NCBI GenBank assembly: GCA_951802195.1
Contig: OX637620.1
Location: 1,736,001 to 1,800,000 of the forward strand
DNA from: Tausonia pullulans
Lineage: Eukaryota; Basidiomycota; Tremellomycetes; Cystofilobasidiales; Mrakiaceae
Reading direction: 5' to 3'
DNA: 64,000 bases
The position numbers and the translations under genes are program-made. The notes under the pieces were generated by a model. That model was not told the origin of the DNA. It saw only the letters and a list, made by a program, of their open reading frames with translations, and searched no databases. Position 1 is the first letter of the stretch. Each line of letters opens with the position of its first letter. This document shows, piece after piece, positions 32,400-43,821 of the stretch.

Positions 32400-34371
32400 A
32401 TGTTCCGACGGATTCTCCCTCTCACTCAACCAGCAAACGTCATTACCTTCACCCGCACTACCGTCCCTACCATCGCCCGCCTATTCTCCCACTCCCTTCC
32501 AGCTATGTCCACCCAGATGTGCGCGCTGACTCGCCCTAGACGACGACTCCCCGTCGCGTTCGGCCGCTGACGACTCTTTCCCCAGGCGTGCCGTCAAGAT
32601 CAAAGGCGAGACCGGACCCGCCTCGAGCCTCTACATTGGCGAGGTCGACAAGCCTCAGCCGAAGGAGGGCCAGATCCTCGTCAAGGTACGAGTAGACAGT
32701 CTCTGTCTTGTCAGATCTCGCTCGCTTACCACTTCGCGCTCGCAGGTCAATGCCTTTGGTCTTAACCGGATGGTGAGAGATTTTTATCCGAGAGACGCCA
32801 GGAATAGATGCTGACATAGACTGCTCTCCCATCCAGGACCTTCTCCAACGGTCCGTCTCCTCCACTACAGTGAGCAAACCCAAGTGAGACAGCTGACAGA
32901 CCGCTCGACCTCCTTCCTCCAGCGAAGGCAAGTACCCGCTGCCTCCCCAGGCTGGTCCGATCCTCGGCGTCGAGTTCTCTGGCGTCGTCCAGGAGGACGG
33001 CGTCGGCGAGAATGCGAAGCGATGGAAGAAGGGAGACGAGGTCTTCGGGCTGACGTACGGCGTGAGTGATGAGTCTTCGCATCTCCTCTTCTCGAGTCAG
33101 AGCTGACATAAAAACAAACAATGTTGGCTTCTAAGGGCGCCTGTGAGCAATTATCAGCTCTCCTATCAAGGACTTCGCTGACAGCTTCTTTTCAGACGCC
33201 GAGTATGTCACTGTGTCCGGTCTCATGGTCATCCGCAAGCCTCCTCACCTCACCCATGTTGAGTGCGCTGCGATTCCGGAAAACTTTCTTACGTGAGGCC
33301 CTTCTTCCTCTTCTTTCTGCTCCGACTCATCTCTGACGTGTGCCCCCCTCTTCCTCTTTTCAAACAGCGCCTTCCAAGCTCTCTTCCTTGTTGGCAACTT
33401 CAAGGCCGGCGAGAACGCGCTCATCCATGCTGGAGCTGGAGGCGTCGGTGTCGCTGCGAACCAGCTCGCTCGGGCGTTTGGCGCCAAAGAGGTCTTCACG
33501 ACCGCTGGAAGCGCGGAGAAGCTCAAATTCCTTGCGGATCTCCCTAAGGGACCGACGCACGGGTGGGTGCCGCTCGCTGAAACGGCAAGGTGCGAACGAG
33601 GAAGCTGATGCCGCTTGTCCTTCCTTGAAGCATCAACTACCGGTACGAAAGACCGCTATCGCTCATCCCTTTGTTTTTGACTGACATTTCAGCGTACCTT
33701 AAGGGAGGAGAAGTTTGACGAGGTCATCCTCTCTAAGACGAACAAATACGGCGTCGACGTGATCTTGGACTTTATCGGCAAGGACTACTGGCACATGAAC
33801 ATCAACTCACTTGCCCCCTCCGGCCGCCTTGGTAGGTGCCCATTTGTCGCGCGGTACCTCATATGACGTGCTGAAACTCGCTCGTTCCTACAGTTCTGCT
33901 GGGCTTCATGTCCGGGACTAAGGTTCCCGATATGGATCTCGGCAAGCTCCTCTTCAAGCGTCTGCGCATCGAGGGCACCACCCTCCGCGCTAGGGACGAG
34001 GCATACCAGGGGAACCTCCTCAAGCGGTAGGTGCCGCTCTCTTTTCAACTCGTTGCCAACTCCTCATTGACGGGCTTCATGGCCAGGTTTGAAACGGAGG
34101 CCCTCTCCAAAATCGACTCGGGCGAGATCAAAATCTGCGTGCACGACGTTCTCAGCTGGGACCGTGTCATTGAGGCTCATGAGATGATGGAGGTGCGCTC
34201 ATTCACTTACCTACCGCCTTGCTTCTGGGATGATTGACTGATGATGAGACTCCTACCAGGCCAACAAGAACTCGGGGAAGGTGCGTTGCCTCCCTGCCAT
34301 TTTGGCCATGCGGCCGGCTGATTCCCTGTCACGTCACGCAGATCATCCTCGAAATTCCAGAGAAGGCTTGA
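32400..34371 (+). CDS. Quinone oxidoreductase (zinc-less MDR, PIG3/TP53I3-like)
   Basis: An NADPH-dependent quinone or enone reductase of the medium-chain dehydrogenase superfamily. The first exon gives an Arg-rich, acid-free leader ([17 protein letters not shown] ... [13 protein letters not shown]) that looks like a mitochondrial presequence. It splices within a codon to MRAVKIKGE. Then [16 protein letters not shown] (family signature NR.DLLQR.G.YP), [11 protein letters not shown], the GDEVFGL loop, [15 protein letters not shown] and the NADPH site [40 protein letters not shown] and [12 protein letters not shown] finish the protein. Zinc ligands of alcohol dehydrogenases are absent. Eight or so short introns. 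The 3' end is convergent with SPC24, with 113 nt between stops. Confidence 0.9.
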
Positions 34372-34484
34372 GGGTAGTGACGATGTGCAAATTATATGTA
34401 AAAAAAAAAGCATACAGAGGAAAGGGCATTCTACCAGCCGTACAACAGACAACATCGCCCGCCACCCGTCCACGCTCTCACTGG

Positions 34485-35399
34485 TCATTCCTCAGCTGTC
34501 AATGCCCAAAGCTGGTCAACGAGCGCCATGCGCCTCTGGATGTCTTCCCCGGCATCGATACTCGGAAGAGGCACACTTCGCACGTCTGGGCGAGCGTCGT
34601 TCCGAACAAGGACGCGGGCCGCGGTTGCGGCCGGTGCGACGTCGTCGTTGGTGGAGGTCGTGGCTGGCAATGGTCGGACAAGGGTATATCCGAGGGCGTG
34701 GTTGAGCTTGAGTCGGAGGCTGTCAATGCAGTATGGATCGTCAGTCCTCATATCTGCCACTAGAAGAAAGAGGCCAGCCGGACTCACGCCTCCTGATCGA
34801 GTTCATCATCCGTCCCACCCTCCTTAAGCCACTCGTTCCTCTCTCGGCTCAACTCCTCGCATTCTTCCTTGAGCCGCTCGAGCTCGTGCTCGGCCTTCGC
34901 AGCGGCCGTTTGTCGCTCGTTGATGGTCTTGCCGAGGGCGAACTTGGAAGTGTCGAGCTGCTGGACAGTCGCGCGGTGCTGTTGTTCAGAGGGGTGCGAT
35001 GGCTTGCGGACGGCTTGTTGCTGCGAGGCCTTGAGTTTTCGGGCGAGGGCTGAAGCCATACCACAGATCAGCTTGTAGCTTGTAGTTCAGGGCGCCCACG
35101 TTCGACGCTGCCAAGTCGATTATGCCTGACAAGGGCAAGGACGCGACGTGACGACAACGCACCTCTCAGCTCGCCCTGCACCTGGTCAAACTCCCTCGCA
35201 CGCTCCTCCTCGCGGTCCCGCATCGCCTGGTCTGTCGCGCGAACGTGGTCAAGATCGGCCGAGGTGCTGATGAGAGGGATGACGCCTTGAAGAATGGGTC
35301 TGGCGGACGAGGGTGGGGGGCGGATGAGTGTGTGAGAAGGGAGGAGTCGGCCTGGGCAGCCACCTACATGGGATCGGTCCACGATTCAGAGAAGGACAT
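34485..35399 (-). CDS. SPC24: Kinetochore protein SPC24
   Basis: A subunit of the NDC80 complex that links kinetochores to microtubules. A 32-nt first exon (35399-35368, MSFSESWTDP) joins ILQGVIPLISTSADLDHVR. A long coiled coil follows (EEERAREFDQVQGEL, then KLKASQQQ through AKAEHELERLKEECEELS). The C-terminal globular domain opens LRLKLNHALGYTLV and contains VRNDARPDVRSVPL, as in SPC24 (LRLKLYRSLGI ... RN....DVH.V). It closes LVDQLWALTAEE. The coiled coil followed by a short globular RWD-like end and total length about 210 residues fit the family. An alternative start at 35382 without the leader intron gives an N-terminus that looks less protein-like. The gene shares a 258-nt promoter with citrate synthase. 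Confidence 0.78.
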
Positions 35400-35657
35400 G
35401 GCTGGATGGTGTGTGAGCTTGGACCTTGGGTTGAGAAGAGAGTGGGGGGTTGAGGGCGGCCAGCACGCGTCGTCGACAAGTCAACACGCAAGGGCTGACG
35501 CGACTTCCTTCAGGGGCGACACCGTGGGAATTTTGTTTGCCATTTCCACCGGGTGGGACCGGAGTCCCACCCGCACCGTACCTTGCCCTTGCTCGGATCG
35601 ACCTTCGTCTCTCCTTCCCATCACACACCCATCCTCTCTTATTCGCTTTCCAAGGAG

Positions 35658-38018
35658 ATGCTCACCACTGCAGCCTCTCGTTCTTTCCGACCGGCGTCCA
35701 CAGGGATCACCCTCCTCCCTCGCCTCTCCCGAGCTCAGAGCGTAGGTCGCCCTGCCCTCCTCCTCCCCTTTCGCTTCTCGGCCCGAGTCTTCCGGTCGAC
35801 GTGTCTGGACGTCATGACTGACCATCACGTCTTTGCTCTCTCGACCCTCCCCCTTCTCCTCGGACCTGCTCGTTTGAACATTATCAGTGCATTGTACCAG
35901 CTCTGGAAGAGGCTATCGCTGCGAAGCGGACGCGTATTGCTGCCCTCGTAAGTCGTCTCGTCGTTGTCGGTCCTCGCCGGTCGTTTCTGTCGTCGTCGTT
36001 GCCTCCTCTTGCTGACATTTCTGCGCTTTCTCCCAGCGCAAGGATCATAGCCAGGCTACCGTAGGCTCCTCAATCAAAGTTGAGAACGTCCTCGGTGGCG
36101 CACGAGGCCTCGTCTCTATGCTCTGGGAGGGCTCCGTCCTCGACGCCAATGAGGGCATTCGGTTTCACAAGCTCTCCCTACCTGAGCTGCTCCCCAAGCT
36201 GCCGGAGCCTCAGCCCGAGTCCATGTTCTGTGAGTAAGGATAATCCCTCTTTCGGACTTGCTGGCCTTCGGTCTCTCGGTCTCGGGCGACGGACGCGCGC
36301 TCGTCGTCGACGATCTCTCGGCGACTTACCGGCCCGACCCCACTCCCGGTGTCTGTTTCATAGGCGCGCGCAGGCGTTCGCTTGATCCTGTTCTCTCCGA
36401 CATACACTTCACATTTTCCGCCTTCGCTCGCTCGCTTGTTCCTCTTGTGGCGAGGCCTCCCCAGCTGACCGCCGCGCTGTCCCCATTCCGATCTAAGGGT
36501 TCCTTCTCACCGGCAAGATCCCAAGCCAGACCGAGGCAGAGGCGTTTAGCAAAGAGCTCCTTTCCCTCAGCACCCTCTCGCCGGATGTCGAGCGAGTGAT
36601 GGAAAGGTGTGTCGTCTTGAGCGTGGCTGGCAAGCGTCTTGGAGACGTTGCTGACAGTCTAGAGCTTTCGCAGTCTGCCGAGGGACCTGCACCCGATGCA
36701 GCAACTTCAGATCGGTGTCTCGCTCCTCTCAACAGAGTCCAAGTTCACGAAGGCGTACTCAGCCGCCTCGCCCGTTCTGCCAAAGTGCGTCGTCGTTGAA
36801 ACCTTTCAACTTATTGACCTCAGTCTCCTGACACATCCACCCCCAGAGCCGAATATTGGCGCACGACACTCGACGACTCCCTTGCCCTCGTGGCCAAGCT
36901 GCCCACCCTTGCAACTCGCATCTTCCGCCACACCTACTTCCCCGAGGGCTCTGAATCGATCGCAGCTCTCTCGACGAGCTCCGGTGATCTCATCGGTGCG
37001 TCTTCCGATTTCTCATTTGCCTTCCACTTTGGCTGATCTGCAAACTCTTTCGAGATAGGCAACTATGCCTCGGCACTCAAGAAGCTCAACCCGGCCTCGG
37101 CCTCCCATTCGTCCTCCTCTTTCGCCGACATTCTCAAGCTCTACATCACTCTCCACGCCGACCACGAGGGAGGCAACGTCTCGGCCCACGCGACGCATCT
37201 CGTTGGCTCGGCGCTCTCCAACCCTTTCCAGGCCTACGCGTGAGTCCCTCTTGGGCTTAGTTTATGATAGTCCCTCCTCACTGATTCGAAACGGCGATAC
37301 AACAAGTGCCGGTCTCGCCGGTCTCGCCGGTCCGCTCCACGGTCTCGCCAACCAGGAGGTCCTCCGATTCATCCTCGACCTTCAAGCCTCCCTCGGAGGC
37401 GCCTCGGTCCGACCGACCGACGACCAGATCAAGGAGTACATCTGGCAAGTCCTCAACTCGGGCCGCGTCATCCCCGGTTACGGCCACGGTGTCCTTCGCA
37501 AGACGGACCCGAGGTTCGTCGCCTTGCAGGAGTTCATCGTCTCCCGCGCAGATGAATTTGAGGGATCAGAGGTCGTAAGACTCGTGAGGGCGCTCGAGAG
37601 GGTTGCTCCGGGTGTGTTGACGGAGCACGGCAAGACGAAGAACCCGAATCCCAATGTCGTGAGTCCTCGCACCCCTCGAGAGAGGGAGCGCAGCGCAAGC
37701 GGAACGGGCTGACTCGGAGGTGCTCGCTCGCTTGCTCCAGGACGCCACCTCCGGTGCCCTCCTCCACCACTTTGGCCTGACACAATTCGAGTACTACACC
37801 GGTACGCCCCCCCCCCCCCCCCCCCCTTGTCCCCGTCTCCCTCTTCCTGGACGAGACTGACCGGCCCCCCTTCACACAACCCAGTCATCTTCGGCGTCTC
37901 CCGCGCCATCGGCTGCGCAACCCAGCTCGTCTGGGACCGCGCGCTCGGGCTTCCGATCGAGCGACCCAAGTCGATCTCACTCGATGGGCTCGAGAAAATC
38001 GTTGGACTTGCCAAGTGA
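35658..38018 (+). CDS. CIT1: Citrate synthase, mitochondrial
   Basis: Condenses oxaloacetate and acetyl-CoA in the TCA cycle. The start [12 protein letters not shown] is a Ser/Arg-rich presequence. After an intron comes [19 protein letters not shown], then [33 protein letters not shown], the catalytic histidine block [27 protein letters not shown] (second catalytic histidine), and [15 protein letters not shown], where the aspartate of the catalytic triad lies. The end is [20 protein letters not shown]. The C-terminus lacks an SKL-type signal, so mitochondrial rather than peroxisomal location is favoured. One 3' splice site appears to be AAG (36495-36497), giving [11 protein letters not shown]. 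The last intron opens GTACG and then has 20 C. Convergent with acetate kinase. Confidence 0.95.
37807..37826 (+). repeat. 20-nt poly-C tract in CIT1 intron
   Basis: A pure C run starting four bases after the GT of the 5' splice site of the last citrate synthase intron, on the coding strand. Confidence 0.9.
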
Positions 38019-38199
38019 AGCGAGCACGAGCGGAGAAGCGAGGTATAAAAAAAAACGAAGTGGGTTTTGGCTAGCCTTTGGAGAGGAGTGTCCTCTTCGA
38101 AAAGGAAGGTGTTCCAAGTTTTGGGTTCATTTAGTTGTTTGTTTAGTGATTGAGGGATGGAGAGGAGACCTGATTTGAATTCTCATGTGTTGTGTTAAC

Positions 38200-38240
38200 G
38201 TGCTCTCTCTGTGTGTGTGTGTGCGTGCGAGTGTGTGGAG
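38200..38240 (+). repeat. Short TC/GT microsatellite
   Basis: TCTCTCTGTGTGTGTGTGTG followed by an imperfect GTGTGTGG, in the gap between the convergent citrate synthase and acetate kinase genes. Confidence 0.7.
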
Positions 38241-38311
38241 TGCATGCAAGGAGCAAGGAAGTCCATCTATCTCTCTGCGCCTATACTCCTCAAGGGCGAC
38301 TCAAGCCCGTC

Positions 38312-40459
38312 TCAACACTTGAGCTGGGCCCGCTGGGTAGACACCGAAACGACTCGTCAGCCTCTAGAGCTACGTACGAGGGCACGCAAAGGAAAGGAGT
38401 GAGACTGACCGCCATCCGAGCACACTGTACCTCCTCGTCCGTCTGCACCACAAACGCCCGGATCGTCCCCGCCGCAGCACCCTCTCCCTTCGCCTGCTTC
38501 GTCGTGATCTCATCGACAACGTTTTCCTTCTTCTTTCCCGCTTCCAAGTTGGCGCTCTCATCGAGCTCGAACCCGATCCATGCGAGTCGAGCGGCGACGT
38601 CCTTCCGTAGACGGACGGCGCGCTCGCCGATGCCGCCGGAGAAGCAGAGGTTCAGTGGGCGCGATGAAGAAGACTTCAGCTTGAAGATGTAGAAGGAGCT
38701 GAGGTTCGGAAGGGAGTGTCAGGATGAGGTCATGATGAGGAGGACGGAGAGGGGAAAGGGAGGCTCAACAGGTAATGCAGCAGCCGGTCGAGATATACTG
38801 ATGCCACGGAGCAAAGGGCAACGGTCAGCGAGTGAACGCGGGGGGGGGGGGAGGGTGTTCCCCTTTCTCAACGATTAAAGCTCACCTTGGTACGCAAGTG
38901 TGGCCGACTTGTGCTCTTCAGGAGAGCAGGACTTGGGATCCTCCATCCGCGAGCAGATGGTTCCAAAGTCCGAGGTTCCAGCGAGCGCGACCAGTCCAGA
39001 CGACCTGAGAAGCGAGAACGGAGCCAGGTCAGCCTGTAACGACAAAGAAACAGAACTCCTGACCACCCACTTGTTCAACACGAGTTCCGCCTTGGTAATT
39101 TTCATCCCGTCGGAGCCCTTGTCGTCCGAGCAGTCTGGGGTGTGGTGGAAGATGAGCGTCGGGTCAATCGAGCCCGAGCGAGTGCCACCGATGATGCCTA
39201 TACGAGCAGTTTCGGTCAGCTCTCTCCCTCTACCTGACTTGGATTGGCAGTGATAGGCCCACCTTCCAGTGGCGTGAGACCTTGGGAGAACGAGAGAACT
39301 GATCAGTCCTCCATCCTTCCCAACCTCTCCTCGTCACACATACCCATCGATGTATCCTTGCTCTTCCCGCCTTCAATCATACAGAGGCTCCCTCCGCTCC
39401 CAAGGTGGCATACGACCGCGTCGATCTTCTCCTCCTCCTGGCCGAGGTGCTCCGAGAGCGACCTCAGGACCGAGGCGTATGAGAGGCCGTGGAAGCCGTA
39501 CTGTCGTCGCGCCAGCCGAGGTCTGTCAGCCCGGGGCCTCCCACGTGATGGAAACGACTGGGGGCACCTTCCGAAGCGGGACGGGCGTCTTCTCCTCGGT
39601 TTCAGGGATTGCGTAGGTGTAGATCTCTTCGGAAAGCGTCTGGTGGAAGAGCGTATCGAAGAGGAGGACCGAAGTGTGGTTCGGGAGCGCCTCAAGGACG
39701 GAACGGACGGCGAGGACGGCGTTGTGGTTCTGTGGGAGAGGCAACAAACGAGTCGTCCGTCCGTCAAAGGTGTATTTCAGCAAGTCAGGGGCTGAAGGAA
39801 CACACGTGGAGCGGAGCAAAGCTCGAGATGCTGTCCATATTCTTAAGGCCCTCCTGTTGGTCTTTGGTTACAATGATGCCCTCGGTGTGCTCGGCCCCAT
39901 GGACGCTGAGCCACCAAGAAGGAGAGCGTCAGCCAGGATGATAAGAGAGACAATTCCTGACGCGCGTCGCGCGAAAGTGCGAGTGACGTACACGCGATGG
40001 GTGACGATCTTGATCTCGTCCTTGGTGATCCCTCTCTTCTCAGCGGCCTCCCCTTTGGTCAGCAGCTCGAGGACGACGCCCGGGAGATCCGTGTCTGGCC
40101 CTCTTTCGTCAGCTCGAGTTTCCATCCCTCTGCAAGACGGAAAGAGTTGAGCCGGTGAGCCGGACTCACAGTGCAGCTCCTTCTGATCCCTCTCCTCCTC
40201 TTTCGTCTCCCCCTCCACAAACGCAACCTTCAAGCCAATCTTCTTGTCCTTTGCACCGACGTTGGACGCAGACGCCGAGGCAACGAGATTGAGCGGGGAG
40301 GAAGGGGAGTCGGCTTCGTAGGAGAAGAGCTTGGACTTGAGCGAGGAAGCTGGGGGAAGATGGGAGAATATTGGGTGAGATGAGGGTGAGAGAGAGCCGA
40401 GGACAGCAGGAGGGCGGTGGAAACGAACAGCCGCAGTTGAGTGAAAGGATAAAGGGCAT
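38312..40459 (-). CDS. ACK1: Acetate kinase
   Basis: Interconverts acetyl phosphate plus ADP and acetate plus ATP. In fungi that have it, the partner is normally a xylulose-5-P/fructose-6-P phosphoketolase, not seen in this window. A 31-nt first exon (40459-40429) ends inside NCGSSSLKSK, the phosphate-binding N-terminal motif, and uses a GTTCGT donor. Then [88 protein letters not shown], and [14 protein letters not shown]. These are the conserved ASKHA-fold blocks in order, with catalytic Glu and Arg regions present. The C-terminal end is uncertain: splicing GTCAGT to ACCCAG gives RAQLKC and a stop at 38312-38314, while read-through gives a stop at 38290. Many short introns. Confidence 0.92.
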
Positions 40460-41059
40460 GGTAGGAGAAGAGAGGGGCAGATGGTAGTTGGGAGCCAGGC
40501 TGAAGTCGTCGAAGGCTCAAGACGCGAAAGAGGGGACGAGGACCTCCGCTCTTCGTACCTTCCCATGGCTGACGGTCGACGCCGGTCATTGTCGTCATCC
40601 CTCCGTCATTGTGTGAACGCGTTCGTTGTTTGCTTGGATACATCTTTCGAATTAGAAACAGGCGCGATCGAGGTTCATTACTTATAGAGAGAGAAAGGGG
40701 AGAGAAGAAAAGATTCCAAAGAGGGAAAAAAGGCTGGATGGGGCGAGGGGAGGGGCGGGGGGGGTGGTTGAAAGAGAGAGGCAGGAGAAGGGAACAGAGA
40801 GAGGAATCCGCCAACTAAGCTGCTGTCAGGTGCCTGCCTGTTTGGAGAGGGAGGGAGGGAAACAGATAGACAGGGAAGGCAGAGGGGTCATGGAAGTGGT
40901 ATACACTGGAATGCATCCGGTCAAAAAGTGAAAAGGGGAACTAGCTAATGAAAGGAAAAAGGACGTCAGAGAGGGAGGATGTTGATCTCACTCTCTTGAG
41001 AAGATGTGAGAAGAGAGCTGGAGAGAGAGATCTTCATGTCGGTTTGTGTATTAACTCTT
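40460..41059. other. Region between ACK1 and VTS1
   Basis: Holds the acetate kinase promoter and the VTS1 3' flank. The plus strand is GA-rich (GAGAGAGAAAGGGGAGAG at about 40686-40703), meaning a CT-rich leader for acetate kinase. No gene seen. Confidence 0.45.
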
Positions 41060-43821
41060 CTACTCTTCGTCCTCAGCAGCTGCGCCGGCGGCGGAGGCAC
41101 CGTCCTTGGCAGCAGCAGCATCAGGGGTGTCCTTGTTGGCCGAGGTGCCGCTACCGGTCGGCTCGGGGATGCCCATCTGGGCGCGGACGGACTCAAAGGT
41201 CTGAGGTAACCGAAATGTTCGTGTCAGTTGGGAGCGTCCTAGAAAGAGAGAGAAAGAGAGAGGAAGCATCGTACCTTAAGCAGCTTGCGACGAGCTCCCA
41301 GAGCAGCAACTCCGTTGGCCTCGAGGTCGGCATCCGTCATGACGACCATGTCGCGCCACTTGTGATTCTCAAAGTTCGTAGTATATTTCTACAAGAGAAG
41401 CAGGCCAGTCAGTCTACGTTCGATTTCGTCGCCCAAATGGTATATCTGCCTGCACTCACGTGGAGACGGAGGGTCCTGAGCCACTGGGGCACATCCTCAA
41501 GGACGCGAATGTCCGTGTCCTCCTCGGTCGCAGCCGCAACGGATCCTGACCCGCCGGCACCGCTCTCCCTCCTCAGTCCACCGAGGGAAGGGCTCCTGCC
41601 TCCGCCTCCACTGACGCTTAGCATCGGGCTGCGCTTGCCGCCGCCGATTCCACCTCCACCGAGAGACATGCCGCGATGGGTGCTCGAGCTCGAGTTCCTC
41701 GGGGCGCTGCCCATACCGAGACCACCGTAGCCTCCTCCTCCTCCGCTGGCTCCTCCTCCGCCGTAGCCTCCTCCTCCACCGGCACCTCCTCCGCCGAGGA
41801 GACCTCCTCCCGGGAGACCCATGCCGAGCCCGCCCGCGCCAGCGACGCCAAGCTGCTGGAGCTGCTGAAGCTGCTGGAGCTGGAGCTGCTGAAGCTGGAG
41901 CTGCGACATCTGGAACGCGATATCGGAAGGCGAAGGCGAGACGGCTCCGAAGCCGCCGATACCACCTCCGAGACCCAGGCCAGCGCCGAGCCCGCCGACA
42001 CCGAGGCCAAAGTTGTTCGCTGAGGCGCCGAAGCCTCCATCGAGTCCTCCGAGGGAGGGGGAGCGGACTCCACCCCAGGTGCCCGCTCCAGGACCTTGGA
42101 ACCCACCACCGACGAGTCCCGGGCTCTGAAGCCCCCTTCCAGGCTGGTTCTGACCGGAGTGGGCGAGCTCGCCGTGCTCGTTATAGATGTTGTTCCCCGC
42201 CTGACCCTGCGCGGACGACGTGGACTTGCCGCTCGTCCGACGCTTGGGCGCCTCGGAGAGCTTCGGGACGGGCCCTCCACCGTAGGCGGCCGCCTGGGCC
42301 TGAGCCTGCTCTTGGATCGTAGAGTGGTTCGTTTGGAACATCGGGACCGCCGGGGTGTTCACCATGTTTGCCCAGTTGCCTGGCGCCGGGCTGAGAGGGA
42401 AGAGACCTCCGGCAGAGTTCTCCTCTCCGAGCCGAGGAGACCGCGCAAACGCAGCGACCGCGGCGGACCCGGGGGGACCGTTGGCAAGTCCCGTGAAGTC
42501 GGTGCTCTTGGGCCTGGCGGCGGCAGCGGCGTCGTGGTGGTTGTTCCCCGAGCGAGCGGACGAGACCGACTCACCCGAGGGGGAGGGTCCCCGCTCGAGG
42601 ACCTGGTCCAGCTGGGGGCCGCCCATCCACGAGTGGTTCAGCGAGTTGAGCGTACCCGGAGCCGAGATCCGGTTCGACGCCTTGTTGTTGGCCGCCGTCG
42701 TCGTCGTCTTGGCCGCCGCAGGCGATGGAGGGGAGGCGTTGTTGTTGTTGTTGTTGTTGTTGGGGGCAGCTGGGCCCTCCCCGGCGTTGGCGAGGGCTGA
42801 CTCGGGGGTGAGGTATTGTTCCTGGACGGCAGCACCGCCGAACGAGTCGCGCTTGCTCGAATGCGAGGGGGCTCCGAAGCTCGTCCGGTTGTTGGGCGAG
42901 CGGAGGCTGAGGCCTGCGAGCTTGGCCTCCATCTGAGCCTGCATGCTGCCTCCTACGCCCGTCGCGGGCGAGAGGAGGGCTGACATTGGGTCCGATCGGG
43001 CCATCTGCTGGAGGACGGTCATGAAGAAGCGGATCTGGACCTGGGTGGAGTGCTGGAGAAGCGAATAGAGCGCCGCTGTGCGCTCAGCCTCGGAGAGCAC
43101 GCGGAACCCTGGGAATGCGCGACCACGCGGGGAGGGGGGGGGGTTGGGTTGGAGGGTTAGTCGGGATTGATGCCTCAGGAAGGCTGTTTTCTTCCTCGAC
43201 TCACACTGCTCAATGGCACTGAGCTCCTCGGTGAAATTCTGGTCGAGCGAGGCGGCGGCCATCTCCTCCTGTGGTGGGCAATTCAGCGAAAGAAGGGAGA
43301 GCGCGTGAGACCGGAGCACGCAAAGCAAAGTACGGAAGCCATGCGGCCGAACGTACGAGGGTGACTTCATACGAGGCGAGATCCTGGAACCAGCGATCGA
43401 TGGCCTCGGCTATCGCAGAAAGGGAGGTAGGGGAGAGACCGTCAGAGACGGGGACACCTTCCACGACGGAGAGAAACGCGAGCAGCAGGAAGGGAGCCAG
43501 CTCACCCTCGGGGCTCTTGGGGTCCGGACCGCCGCCGGCGTGGTGCTGGATGCCGTGGCCTCCGCCGCCAAGGATCTCACTGACAGGCCTGCCCCCCCCG
43601 ATGGTGGAGCGGGCGGGACCGGAGAAGTTCCTCGCCGATCCGGGCGGGTTGATATGCGAGGTCGCCACGGCCGACGACGGGCCCAGTGACTGGCGCGAGA
43701 AGCCGACATGCGATGTCGTCGATGCCGCGGGACGAGGGGGAAGACCCGCTGACGACGGAGGCGGTGGCAGCGCCGGCGAGGGCGAGCGGTTGATCCTCGA
43801 ACCGGGGGGGGAGGACGTCAT
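41060..43821 (-). CDS. VTS1: SAM-domain RNA-binding regulator VTS1/Smaug
   Basis: Binds Smaug-recognition hairpins in mRNAs and promotes their deadenylation and decay. The disordered N-terminus is followed by the family's conserved helical block, read over short exons: [75 protein letters not shown] ~430-residue low-complexity middle contains an eight-Asn run (42742-42765 region), Leu/Gln repeats (about 41850-41920) and Gly-rich stretches. The C-terminal SAM domain spans three exons: [31 protein letters not shown] and [20 protein letters not shown], with the basic Lys/Arg patch used for RNA binding. A short acidic Ala-rich tail ends EDEE. Start ATG 43821 lies in the first conserved-composition exon. 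Divergent from the RAB11 gene. Confidence 0.9.

Noticed and set aside
42096-42800. Plus-strand frame opposite VTS1
   Set aside because: It mirrors the low-complexity middle of VTS1 and has no recognisable feature.
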